From the NCBI RefSeq assembly GCF_000745175.1, contig NZ_JQNI01000004.1:71001-135000 (forward strand): a DNA stretch of 64,000 nucleotides. The letters are read 5' to 3'. The DNA comes from Deinococcus sp. YIM 77859. GTDB lineage: Bacteria > Deinococcota > Deinococci > Deinococcales > Deinococcaceae. The position numbers and the translations under genes are program-made. Shown piece by piece: positions 28,232 to 35,853 of the stretch. The stretch's first letter is position 1. The number at the start of each line of letters is the position of its first letter. Under the pieces are notes generated by a model. That model was not told where the DNA came from. It did no database searches and saw only the letters and a program-made list of their open reading frames with translations.

Positions 28232-28786
28232 TCAGAAGCGGACGCCGATTCGCCGGGCGCTGTTCCAGAGGTCCTCGCGGGTGAAGGGCCCGTTGTGTTT
28301 CTCGCGGATCACGCCGCTGGCATCGATGAAGAACGTCTCCGGAATGCCCGCCACCCCGTAGTCGATGGCGACCCGGGACTGCCGGTCCACCATGCTGGGG
28401 TACGGCACGGCGAACTCCCGCACGAAGGCCCGCGCCGCGTCCGGCTGATCCTGGAAGACCACGCCCACCATCGTGAGGTTCTGGGCATCTCGTGCGAATT
28501 CACCCAGCATCGGGGCTTCCTCCCGGCAGGGCACGCACCACGATGCCCAGAAGTTCACGACCAGCGGCTGCCCGAGGTGGTCCTGCAACCGGAACGGCTG
28601 GCCGTCGAGGGTGACGAGCGTGAAGTCGGGGGCGGGTTTTCCCACCCGTGGGGACTTCGCTTCCTTGTTGGGGCGCAGGAGGGCAACGGCCAGCACGGCG
28701 ACCATGATCGCCGCGAGCACCGGGGGCAGCCAGCGCCGCACGCCGCCTGTCCGGCGAGGTTCAGTCGGGGAAGCGTTCGGGGGCAC
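28232..28786 (-). CDS. TlpA/CcmG-type thiol:disulfide protein (copy 2)
   Basis: 184-aa membrane-anchored redoxin: helix at about 19-40 (WLPPVLAAIMVAVLAVALL), thioredoxin domain with [13 protein letters not shown] and [15 protein letters not shown]. Very similar to the protein at 6779 through VGKPAPDF and the active-site region. The ATG lies inside the end of the DUF3105 gene (26-bp overlap), so translation is coupled. No CcmH follows here, so it may serve general periplasmic thiol reduction or the SCO-like protein next door. Confidence 0.92.
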   Translation of the reverse strand: MPPNASPTEPRRTGGVRRWLPPVLAAIMVAVLAVALLRPNKEAKSPRVGKPAPDFTLVTLDGQPFRLQDHLGQPLVVNFWASWCVPCREEAPMLGEFARDAQNLTMVGVVFQDQPDAARAFVREFAVPYPSMVDRQSRVAIDYGVAGIPETFFIDASGVIREKHNGPFTREDLWNSARRIGVRF

Positions 28787-29315
28787 GATTCTTGTACCGT
28801 TCGATGAAGTCCACGATCTTCGCCTCGGCCAGCGTGTCCAGGGTGTACAGTCTGCGCCAGGCGGTCAGGGCCAGCGGCACCTCCAGCTTGGAATCCGGCG
28901 CGACGACCGTCTTGTTCGGGAAGCGCCGCTGAATGTCCTCCAGCTTCGCGACGTCGCCCTTCAGGAGCGAGGGGTTGTACTGGATGACCACGCCACCGTG
29001 TTCCAGATTGTGGACCAGGGTTTCGGGGGCGATCTCGTACACGAAGGTGCCCCAGGGCTGCGGCCGCACGTAGTGCCAGCCACTGGTGGCGGGGAAGGAG
29101 TTGTAGGGGGGGTGCTGAGCACCGAAAGCGATGTGTTGCTGGCCCTGGTTGGGGAAGGTCTGGCCCAGTTCTCCGGCCCCTCCACCGGAACGGGCCCACC
29201 AGGCCCCGCCCCCCAGGGCCAGCAACACCGCTCCCACCAGCACCCCCGGCCACGGACTCCGGCGCTGCGGCTTTGACGAGAACTTTGGAGGCTGCTTACT
29301 GAAAGCCTTCGACAT
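28761..29315 (-). CDS. DUF3105 membrane-anchored protein
   Basis: 184 aa: basic N-terminus, one membrane helix (GVLVGAVLLALGGGAWWA), then DUF3105 with HPPYNSFPATSGWHYV, LVHNLEHGGVVIQYNPSLL and LTAWRRLYTLD. In the related protein at 21016 the anchor is a lipobox; here it is a helix. The conserved HNLEHGG motif is shared. First gene of the redoxin/regulator/kinase cluster. Biochemical role unknown. Confidence 0.9.
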   Translation of the reverse strand: MSKAFSKQPPKFSSKPQRRSPWPGVLVGAVLLALGGGAWWARSGGGAGELGQTFPNQGQQHIAFGAQHPPYNSFPATSGWHYVRPQPWGTFVYEIAPETLVHNLEHGGVVIQYNPSLLKGDVAKLEDIQRRFPNKTVVAPDSKLEVPLALTAWRRLYTLDTLAEAKIVDFIERYKNRAPERFPD

Positions 29316-29540
29316 TCCCGCAAACTACGAATGTTGTGTTCAAAAAGAATAAAGGGCCTCACGGCGGAGTTTCTCGCCAGCCACTCCACTTACAGCGACT
29401 CAGCACCGGGGCGTTTCCGCTAGACGGTTCAACGCCCCCTCGGTGGAACAGGCTGCCTCGAGAAGCTCTCGGCCGCGTGCGGCTGCGGAGAGAACAGCTG
29501 AGTTGCAGGACCCGGGGCCAACGCCATGGGACGGCCAGCG

Positions 29541-30131
29541 TCACGAGTAAGCATCGATCAGGTGAGGCAGGTCACGTGTCAATGTCCCGTCCATGACGTC
29601 CAGGGGGAAATAAAAGCGGCGGAAGTGTCCGTCCTGGTCGACGATGGCGATGGAATCACCGTGGTTGATCTGCCCGCCGGGTTCGCGGTAGGCATGGACG
29701 TAGAAACCCTGCCGCGTCACGTCCAGTGCCTGCTCGGTTCCGGTCAGGCCACGGAAGGTGTTCGGGAACATATGAAGATATTTGCGCAGTCTGCTGGGCG
29801 TGTCGGTTCCCGGATCAACCGTTACCAGAATGATCCGCAGGCGCGCCCGGTGAGCAGGTGTGAGTCGCGCGGCTGCCTCGGCAAGGCCCTTCAGGACGAT
29901 GGGGGTCAGGTTTGGACAGCGCGTGTACCCAAACACGACGACGCGCGTCTGGCCAGCCCAGTCGGAGAGGCGGTGAGTCCGGTTGTCCTGGCCGGTCAGC
30001 GGCACATCCGGGACGAGGGGCCGCGTGTCCACTTCGCTCCCCCCCAGCGGCATGAGGTACGCGCGTTGCACCAACACGCCGCTCAAGACCAGGGCCACGG
30101 CGAGCAACAGGGCTGTCAGGAGGCGGGACAT
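29541..30131 (-). CDS. SCO-like protein with one missing metal-site cysteine
   Basis: 196-aa SCO/SenC-family protein anchored by an N-terminal helix (LLLAVALVLSGVLVQ). The metal motif reads YTRCPNLTPIVLKG: the first Cys is kept, the second is Thr. The third ligand His is present in GGQINHGDSIAIVDQDG. Without the Cys pair it can neither form a disulfide nor bind copper in the standard way, so it may have a regulatory or structural role, or a one-Cys/one-His site. Its ATG overlaps the LysM-M23 end upstream by 16 bp. Confidence 0.88.
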   Translation of the reverse strand: MSRLLTALLLAVALVLSGVLVQRAYLMPLGGSEVDTRPLVPDVPLTGQDNRTHRLSDWAGQTRVVVFGYTRCPNLTPIVLKGLAEAAARLTPAHRARLRIILVTVDPGTDTPSRLRKYLHMFPNTFRGLTGTEQALDVTRQGFYVHAYREPGGQINHGDSIAIVDQDGHFRRFYFPLDVMDGTLTRDLPHLIDAYS

Positions 30132-30847
30132 GAACGCCGGGTGGAGTCCGCCAGCTGGAACGCTGCTGGGTTGAGCGGAACCGAGTCGCGGTAGAGGCGG
30201 TAGTCAAGATGAGGGCCGGTGCTGTGTCCGGTGGAGCCGACGCGGGCGATGACCTCCCCGCGAGTCACCTGCTGTCCCACGCGCACGAGATTTCTGCTGT
30301 TGTGGCTGTAGCGGCTGGTGAGCCCATCACCGTGGGCCAGGACGATGGTCCAACCCCACCCGCTCACCGTATCCAGCCGTGACTCGACGACCACTCCAGT
30401 TGCCGGGGCGATGATAGGCGAGCCAACCGGGGCCGCGATGTCGAGGCCCGGATGTCCCGGGCGAAAGTACGTGGTGATCACGCCTGCCAGGGGTACGGTT
30501 GCGGCGCTGGAGCGAAAGCCGGCCGTCCGGATGACCTGTACCTGTGCGGGTGAGCGTGAAGCACTCCTCGCTGGGAGGGGCAGGTGCAGCGACTGGCCGA
30601 CCTGCAGCGCACGGGCGCGATCGACGGCAGGATTGGCTGCAAGCAGCGCGTCCAGACAGAGGTCGTGCTGCTGGGCAATGCGGCTCAGGGTATCACCGGC
30701 CTGGACCGTATAGGTTGTATAGGTTGTGGTCGCAGCCGACGCGGGTGCCATGAACAACAGACACGTGAGGGCCCACGAGCGATGCAGCTTAGACAGGAGA
30801 AACACGCGGAATGGTTTACCACCCGTCCACGACAAAGTCACCTGCAC
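30116..30847 (-). CDS. LysM-M23 cell wall endopeptidase (copy 3)
   Basis: 243 aa from GTG 30847; a GTG at 30805 would give a cleaner signal peptide (VFLLSKLHRSWALTCLLFMA) and may be the true start. One LysM (YTVQAGDTLSRIAQQHDL) instead of the two in copies 1 and 2, then M23 with HPGLDIAAPVG, RYSHNSRNLVRVG and GPHLDYRLY. All zinc ligands are present. The gene overlaps the SCO-like gene. A TTAACT/TTAACA repeat with 11-bp period lies at 30848-30864. Confidence 0.9.
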   Translation of the reverse strand: MQVTLSWTGGKPFRVFLLSKLHRSWALTCLLFMAPASAATTTYTTYTVQAGDTLSRIAQQHDLCLDALLAANPAVDRARALQVGQSLHLPLPARSASRSPAQVQVIRTAGFRSSAATVPLAGVITTYFRPGHPGLDIAAPVGSPIIAPATGVVVESRLDTVSGWGWTIVLAHGDGLTSRYSHNSRNLVRVGQQVTRGEVIARVGSTGHSTGPHLDYRLYRDSVPLNPAAFQLADSTRRSCPAS

Positions 30848-30864
30848 TTAACTAAGATTTAACA
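30848..30864. promoter_or_regulatory. TTAACT/TTAACA direct repeat, 11-bp period
   Basis: On the plus strand TTAACT (30848-30853) and TTAACA (30859-30864) are 11 bp apart, the same geometry as the TTTACA boxes near lgt and the first LysM-M23 gene, but oriented away from the gene it adjoins. It supports the 30805 start, which would leave this site upstream. Weaker than the other sites. Confidence 0.35.
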
Positions 30865-31311
30865 TGAACATCGAAGGTCCTGAGGTTTAGCGCCCGTTGT
30901 TACCGAAAGTGACCATTGTTCACCTCCGGCGCGCCGACGACCCACAGGATGATTCCTGCGCGTGTTGCCCGTCCATCCTGCGCGATGGGGCGATGTCCTG
31001 GGTAGACTGCTCGGGCGCCTTCCCAAACGTCGCTTGGCCCTCCAATGGTCCTCTTTACCAGGAACGGCTGGCGTGGATCGATAGCCCATGGACTGTCTCA
31101 TGCGGCACGCCAGACGACACAAGCGCGTTGGCGTCTCCTGCCAGGCAGAACGCCGCATGCCGCTTCCCCTCTGAACGGTCCGTATGGGTGAACAGTTCAA
31201 GCTTTATTCGGGCTGAACATGTCCCTGGTACTGATTAGTCCATGACCGCTGCACAACTCCACGTTCCCAGCCACCATCCGGAGCGTTCCTCGTTCGTGCG
31301 GGTGGCGTGAC
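30865..31311. other. Intergenic region before reductase gene
   Basis: About 450 bases between divergent genes. A perfect 11-bp palindrome TGAACAGTTCA occurs at 31189-31199 and a second TGAACA half-site at 31213-31218, both within the promoter region of the reductase gene; they resemble ArsR/SmtB-type half-sites. No gene was recognised. Confidence 0.4.
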
Positions 31312-32061
31312 GTGGCCTGCAACTGCGAGTGCGCCTGCTGCAAGCCGCAGTTTGCCGTGCAGGTGCTGGAGACTTGGCAGGAAACACCCACCATCCCTGT
31401 GGTGCGGATCGCTAAACCTGATCCGTTCCACTTCCGGGCGGGACAGTATGCACAGCTCAAGCTGAAACTCCAACCATCCACCCTCGGCGGACCATCGCCC
31501 GTTGCGGGCCGCATGCTTTCCATGGCCTCGTCGCCCACCCGGCCGTACCTGGAATTTGCCGTCCGCATGTCAGGCAGCTCCTTCAAGCGCACCTTTCAAC
31601 AGTTGCAGGTGGGCGACGAGGTGTTGATCAGCGGCCCAGCCGGCAGTTTCGTGATTGACCCTGCGGAGCACCTGGTGCTGCTGTCTGGCGGGGTGGGCAT
31701 CACGCCGCTTAAAAGCATCGCGGAGTACGCGGCGGACCTGCGTCTGCCCATGCGACTCACGCTGCTGTACAGCAACCGGGACACCAGTGAGATGGCGTAT
31801 GCACAAGCCCTCGCTGAACTCGCCGGGCGCAATCCTCTCTTTCGGGTCATTCACACCCTCACGCGCGAACCGGGTACGTGCTGGTCGGGCCAGCGTGGAC
31901 GCGTCGACGCCGCCCTGATTCAGCAGCATGTGGTTGACCTGGACCGCGCGGTCTTCTTTCTGTGTGGACCGCCGGGTCTCGTCCGGGGGCTTCACGCGAC
32001 GCTCAACGAACTTGGCGTGACGGATGAACGCATCCGTTCTGAGGACTTCACAGGGTATTGA
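31312..32061 (+). CDS. Ferredoxin/flavin reductase-like protein with Cys-rich N-terminus
   Basis: 249-aa protein of the ferredoxin-NADP reductase superfamily. FAD-binding barrel at about 10-110 with PFHFRAGQYAQLKL and GRMLSMASSP (RxxS flavin motif); NAD(P) domain from about 115 with LLSGGVGITPLKSI, LLYSNRD and FFLCGPPGLVRGLH. There is no 2Fe-2S ferredoxin domain. The N-terminus MACNCECACCKP packs five cysteines into nine residues, unusual for the family and suited to binding Cu(I), Hg or an iron-sulfur cluster. The start is GTG 31312. A kinase gene split by an IS follows. Confidence 0.85.
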   Translation: MACNCECACCKPQFAVQVLETWQETPTIPVVRIAKPDPFHFRAGQYAQLKLKLQPSTLGGPSPVAGRMLSMASSPTRPYLEFAVRMSGSSFKRTFQQLQVGDEVLISGPAGSFVIDPAEHLVLLSGGVGITPLKSIAEYAADLRLPMRLTLLYSNRDTSEMAYAQALAELAGRNPLFRVIHTLTREPGTCWSGQRGRVDAALIQQHVVDLDRAVFFLCGPPGLVRGLHATLNELGVTDERIRSEDFTGY

Positions 32062-32797
32062 GCGCAGGGGCGCAGGATCTCCGCTCGCCCAGACTTTCCA
32101 TGTCCTGCAGGAGCTGTGACTGAGATGGGTGACACCGGCGGACCTCAGAACGTGAAACGGCAGGACGTGGCCATGAACGCGGACTCGGCGGAAATCAAGT
32201 TCCCCCGCGAGTGGGCGGCAGCACTGTCGCATGAAGTGCGGACGCCCTTGGCGGGTATCCGCGGGTACGTCGAAGGCCTGGCCGACGGCGTTCTGAGCGG
32301 TGAGGACGCCCACCGCGGCGTGCTGCGCGAGGTGAGGCGGCTGGACGGGCTGGCCGCGGACCTGGCCTTACTGGCCGCGTCGAGCGCCGACACGCTGCCC
32401 CTCGACCCGCGTGTGTTCTCGCTGGGTGAACTTCTGGTTCCCCTGATGGAGCAGTACGCCACACTCGCCCAGGCGCAGCGGACGGCCGCGGTCCTCGAGG
32501 GGAACCTGGGCGCGACTGCCTTCGCTGATCCGCGGTATGTCGGCGTGGCGCTGTCAGCAGCGCTTCATAACGCTGTGTGCCATACCCCGGGTGGTCGCGT
32601 GACCATCACCGGTCAGCGGCGAGGGACGTGCGCAGTGGTGGTCATCGCGGACAGTGGCCACGGCTGCACCGAGGTGGAACTGGCCCGTGCCTTTGCCCCC
32701 TTTTTCCGAGGGGATGAGTCGCGCACACGCGCCCACGGTGACGTTGCCCCCGTTTTGAGGTCCAGCGCTGCCACCCCAGGTAGAACAGGGGGAGCGT

Positions 32798-33067
32798 ATG
32801 GGTAAGGAACGACACAGTGAGGAGAAGGTCCTCGAAATCCTCGGGCGGATCGAGAACGGTGAAGCCATCGCTGCCGTGAGCCGCTCCACGGGCATCAGCC
32901 GCAAGACCATCCAGAACTGGAAGGCCACCTACAGCCGTCAACCCAAAACCGACGACGCCAAGCGGCTTAAACAGCTTGAAGACGAAAATGCTCGGCTGAA
33001 GAAGCTGGTCGCCGACCTGGCCCTCGACAACGCGATGTTGAAAGACGTCGTGGGAAAGAAGTGGTAG
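32798..33067 (+). CDS. IS3-family OrfA (helix-turn-helix)
   Basis: 89-aa transposase accessory protein: N-terminal helix-turn-helix (EEKVLEILGRIENGEAIAAV, then STGISRKTIQNWKATY) followed by a coiled-coil leucine-zipper region (KRLKQLEDENARLKKLVADL). In IS3 elements OrfA binds the ends, and a -1 frameshift fuses it to OrfB to make the transposase. Its stop overlaps the orfB start by 7 bp. Confidence 0.93.
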   Translation: MGKERHSEEKVLEILGRIENGEAIAAVSRSTGISRKTIQNWKATYSRQPKTDDAKRLKQLEDENARLKKLVADLALDNAMLKDVVGKKW

Positions 33068-33882
33068 CGCCCGTGCAGCGCCGTGAAGCGGCGCGCTACC
33101 TCCAGAGCCATCACGGCGTCAGCGAACGTCGAGCATGCCGCGTGCTTGGTTTCGGCCGTTCCTCGCATCGCTACAAGGTTCGCAAAAATGATCAACAGTT
33201 GGGGGCGCGACTGGCAAAACTCGCCCAGGAGCGGCCTCGATTCGGATACCGACGACTGGAGGTGTTGTTGCGCCGCGAGGGTGAGGTCGTCAACCACAAG
33301 CGGGTCTACCGCGTCTACAAAGCGCTCGACCTGACTGTCAGGAAAAAGACCCGCAGAAAGCGGGTCGTGCAGCGTCGCACGCCGCTGTCAGTACCGACAG
33401 CGGCCAATCAGCGCTGGAGCACCGACTTCGTGAGCGACCAGCTCGCCAGTGGGCAGCGCTTTCGGGTGCTGAACGTGGTGGACGACTTCACGCGGGAGTG
33501 CGTGGTGTGCTTCGCCGACACCTCGATCACGGGCGACGGTGTCGCCCGTCTGCTGGCGGAGGCGATCAAAGAACGGGGCAAGCCCAAGGTCATCATCAGC
33601 GACAACGGCCCGGAGTTCACCAGTCGTGCCCTGGATGCTTGGGCACATCAGGAGGGGATCGAGCGGCATTTCATCGACCCAGGAAAACCCGTGCAGAACG
33701 CCTATATCGAGAGTTTCAACGGGCGCTTTCGGGACGAGTGCTTGGATCAGAATTGGTTCGTGAGCCTGCCTCAGGCCCGGTTGGTTCTGAGCGTGTGGCG
33801 ACGCGACTATAACGGGGTTCGGCCGCACAGCTCGTTGGATAACCTGGCACCGCAAGAGTTCGCCCGCCGTTCGACGGGCTGA
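33061..33882 (+). CDS. IS3-family OrfB, DDE integrase domain
   Basis: 273 aa. Helix-turn-helix_21-like N-terminus (VSERRACRVLGFGRSSHRY), then an rve integrase fold with the catalytic triad: D in RWSTDFVSDQL, D in VIISDNGPEFTSRAL, E in NAYIESFNGRFRDECLD. Full length for the family. Start GTG 33061, but it is probably made mainly as an OrfAB fusion by frameshifting. Confidence 0.93.
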   Translation: MVAPVQRREAARYLQSHHGVSERRACRVLGFGRSSHRYKVRKNDQQLGARLAKLAQERPRFGYRRLEVLLRREGEVVNHKRVYRVYKALDLTVRKKTRRKRVVQRRTPLSVPTAANQRWSTDFVSDQLASGQRFRVLNVVDDFTRECVVCFADTSITGDGVARLLAEAIKERGKPKVIISDNGPEFTSRALDAWAHQEGIERHFIDPGKPVQNAYIESFNGRFRDECLDQNWFVSLPQARLVLSVWRRDYNGVRPHSSLDNLAPQEFARRSTG

Positions 33883-34076
33883 GGTAGGCTGCCATGAGGG
33901 GTCCAGGTTGGACCACAAAATGGGGCAGGCTCAACGGTGCCGGACCCGGCCTGGGCCTGACCGTGGCCCGCACCTTAATTCGTGCCATGCACGGCGAACT
34001 TTCTTTGAGCAGTCGTGGGCGAGGACTCGGAGCGCGGGTCCGATGCGTCCTCCCCACAACCGGCCCTTCGCCATGA

Positions 34077-34660
34077 CGTCCTGAGTTCCTGGGTGCCAGA
34101 CCTCTGCGAAGGGCCGGGGGCCAGGGCGGTGCAGGTCAGACACCTCCCGGCCCGTGCGGTGATCAAGGACGCGTTTCCACGCTCGCTTGTCTCTGCGGGT
34201 GCGTTGTGGCGCCCGAACCAAGAGGCGCAGGCCAGGCCCACAACACGCGTCTCTGGCCCTGACGGCAGGGAAGCTCTGGCTACGGGTGATCGACCTCAAG
34301 GAATGCCCAATGCCCCACTTTATCGAAGCTGAACACAAACTACGTACTGTTGCGGCAGTCAGAGCTGGAGGTCATGGCCAATTTGTACTGAAGCACAGGA
34401 GGAATGAGGTCATGCGGATCGGAGGCTGGCGCACCAGGGGAAGAGGGCAGCCCTTGAACGGGTCGTCTTGGGTGAGCCGCAGGCAAGCAGCCGAGCGGCG
34501 AACATGACACCCCTGCGCTGCTGCCCACCTGGTGAGGGGTTGCTCCGCCCAAAAGGAATGCGGGGGAACATCAACTTGAGGGTGATTGCATGCGACGGTG
34601 CCGTTTCGCCCGCAGCTGGAGCAGGCTGTCCCCGCTGTTCCACCTATGGGAGGGAAGGGC
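34077..34660. other. Intergenic region before the copper operon
   Basis: About 580 bases with no recognised gene. AGGAGGAATGAGGTCATG at about 34395-34412 looks like a ribosome site and start, but the frame is only about 31 codons and has no recognisable feature. The operon promoter probably lies in the last 150 bases; I could not define it. Confidence 0.35.
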
Positions 34661-35059
34661 ATGAACACGACGCAGTGGATCGTTACGCTGGTGGGCTTTG
34701 GTTTGATCGCCTGGATCGTCTGGTACTTCTGGTTGTACCGGCGGGAAAGCGTGCAGGCACACGCGAAGGAGGGGGGCATGCAGGAAATTGACGTGACGGT
34801 GAGGGGCGGGTACCAGCCCGCCGTGATCGAGGTGCAGGCCGGGCAGCCCGTCCGGCTGAACTTCACCCGGCGGGAGGCCAGTACCTGCGGGGAGGAAGTG
34901 GTCCTCCCGGCGTTCGGGCAGCGCGCGCACCTGCCGGAGAACCAGACCGTGCCCCTGGAGGTGACGCCCGCTCAGCCCGGCGAGTACGAATTCACCTGCG
35001 GGATGAACATGTACCGGGGCAAGATCGTCGCCCGCCAGGAGGGAGCAACGGTGAAGTAA
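34661..35059 (+). CDS. Membrane-anchored cupredoxin-domain protein
   Basis: 132 aa: one N-terminal helix (WIVTLVGFGLIAWIVWYFWLY), then a cupredoxin_1-type beta barrel. Candidate copper ligands: Cys in EASTCGEEVVLPAFG and Cys/Met in EFTCGMNMYRGK; the pattern resembles periplasmic cupredoxin domains of copper-resistance loci rather than blue electron carriers. The ATG follows GGGAGGGAAGGG. First gene of the operon leading to the Cys-rich copper protein and CopC-CopD. Likely binds or buffers Cu outside the membrane. Confidence 0.85.
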   Translation: MNTTQWIVTLVGFGLIAWIVWYFWLYRRESVQAHAKEGGMQEIDVTVRGGYQPAVIEVQAGQPVRLNFTRREASTCGEEVVLPAFGQRAHLPENQTVPLEVTPAQPGEYEFTCGMNMYRGKIVARQEGATVK

Positions 35060-35126
35060 CAGGACACGCAGCAGGACCGGCTGGTGCCACCCGAACCCAA
35101 GCTCCTCAACGCCACGGGAGAATCAC

Positions 35127-35492
35127 ATGACGAACGCGCAACAGCAGGGAATGAGCAGCATGAACTCGATGATGCAGGACTGTATTCAAGCCTGTTCCGA
35201 CTGTCACGACGTGTGCTTGCAGACGCTGACGTACTGCCTCCAGCAGGGCGGGCGGCACGCGGAGGCGTCGCATGTCCGCTTGCTGATGGACTGCGCGATG
35301 ATCTGCCACACCAGTGAGGACTTCATGCTGCGCGGCTCGGAGTTGCACGCGCGGGTGTGTGGGGTCTGCGCGGAGGTGTGCGAGCGTTGTGCGCAAAGCT
35401 GCGAGGGAATGGGGGACGACCCGCAGATGCGAACGTGCGCGGACACCTGCCGCCGCTGCGCCGACTCCTGCCGGCAGATGGCGCAGGCCTGA
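35127..35492 (+). CDS. Four-helix bundle copper-binding protein (Csp/DUF326)
   Basis: 121-aa Cys-rich protein of the copper storage protein/DUF326 family. About fifteen cysteines line predicted helices: MMQDCIQACSDCHDVCLQTL, MDCAMICHTSEDF, VCGVCAEVCERCAQSCEG, TCADTCRRCADSCRQ. No signal peptide was seen, so it is likely cytosolic, where such proteins store many Cu(I) ions in the bundle core. Start ATG 35127 with a GGGAGAA site. A strong terminator follows at 35510, so this and the cupredoxin may form their own transcript. Confidence 0.92.
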   Translation: MTNAQQQGMSSMNSMMQDCIQACSDCHDVCLQTLTYCLQQGGRHAEASHVRLLMDCAMICHTSEDFMLRGSELHARVCGVCAEVCERCAQSCEGMGDDPQMRTCADTCRRCADSCRQMAQA

Positions 35493-35509
35493 CACCAGGG
35501 CCAGATCGA

Positions 35510-35544
35510 CAGGAACCCGCAGGGTGCGGGTTCCTGTTTTTATT
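35510..35544 (+). terminator. Rho-independent terminator after copper storage gene
   Basis: CAGGAACCCGCA (35510-35521) pairs perfectly with TGCGGGTTCCTG (35525-35536), 3-base loop, followed by TTTTTATT. The best terminator in the window; it separates the cupredoxin/Csp unit from the SHOCT/CopCD unit. Confidence 0.92.
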
Positions 35545-35631
35545 GAAGTTGAACAGAGGGGCGCTACCTTGCCCTCGATCACGCGACTGTCCGCCCACCC
35601 CGGCGCGGACGTTGCGGGCAAGGAGTGACGC

Positions 35632-35853
35632 GTGATGATGGGAATGATGGGGTGTGGCGGGACAATGCTGCTGAGCGTGCTGTTGTGGGTAGCAGTCATC
35701 GCTGCCGTGGTGTACCTGATGGTGCGGCTCACCCGCGATGGGCACCGCGACGATGGGCGGGACCGGGCCTGGCAACTGGCGCGTGAGCGCTTCGCCCGTG
35801 GCGAGATCAACGCTGAGGAACTGGACGACCTGGAGCGCCGACTCCGCCCATGA
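35632..35853 (+). CDS. SHOCT-domain small membrane protein
   Basis: 73 aa: Met/Gly-rich start (MMMGMMGCGG), one membrane helix (LLSVLLWVAVIAAVVYLMV), and a C-terminal SHOCT motif (AWQLARERFARGEINAEELD). SHOCT proteins are small, often oligomerising and found with metal or stress genes. The leading Met residues and Cys could touch Cu(I). Start GTG 35632 (two ATG codons follow, either possible). Its end overlaps the CopC-CopD start by 4 bp. Confidence 0.85.
   Translation: MMMGMMGCGGTMLLSVLLWVAVIAAVVYLMVRLTRDGHRDDGRDRAWQLARERFARGEINAEELDDLERRLRP

Larger units (their letters stand above)
32735..33937 (+). mobile_element. IS3-family insertion sequence with ACGG target duplication
   Basis: The element spans 32739-33933 (1195 bp), begins TGA and ends TCA as IS3 elements do. 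Terminal repeats: left TGACGTTGCCCCCGTTTTGA, right (reverse complement) TGAGCCTGCCCCATTTTGTG; both continue into GGTCCA. It is flanked by ACGG at 32735-32738 and 33934-33937. It carries orfA and orfB overlapping by 7 bp. Both frames and ends look intact, so it may still move. Confidence 0.93.
32116..34076 (+). pseudogene. Soluble histidine kinase gene interrupted by IS3-family element
   Basis: N-terminal part 32116-32738: GTG after AGGAG, no membrane helix, HisKA with LSHEVRTPLAGIRGYVEG, N box region AALHNAVCHTP, G1 IADSGHG, F box FAPFFRGDESRTRAHG. C-terminal part 33938-34076: GPGLGLTVARTLIRAMHGEL and RGLGARVRCVLP. Removing 32739-33937 (element plus one 4-bp duplicate) leaves exactly 254 codons in frame, so the gene was intact before insertion. 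The kinase has no sensor domain or partner regulator nearby. Now presumably inactive. Confidence 0.9.

Noticed and set aside
33055..33070. orfA/orfB overlap as a broken gene
   Set aside because: Overlapping frames with -1 frameshifting are normal in IS3-family elements.
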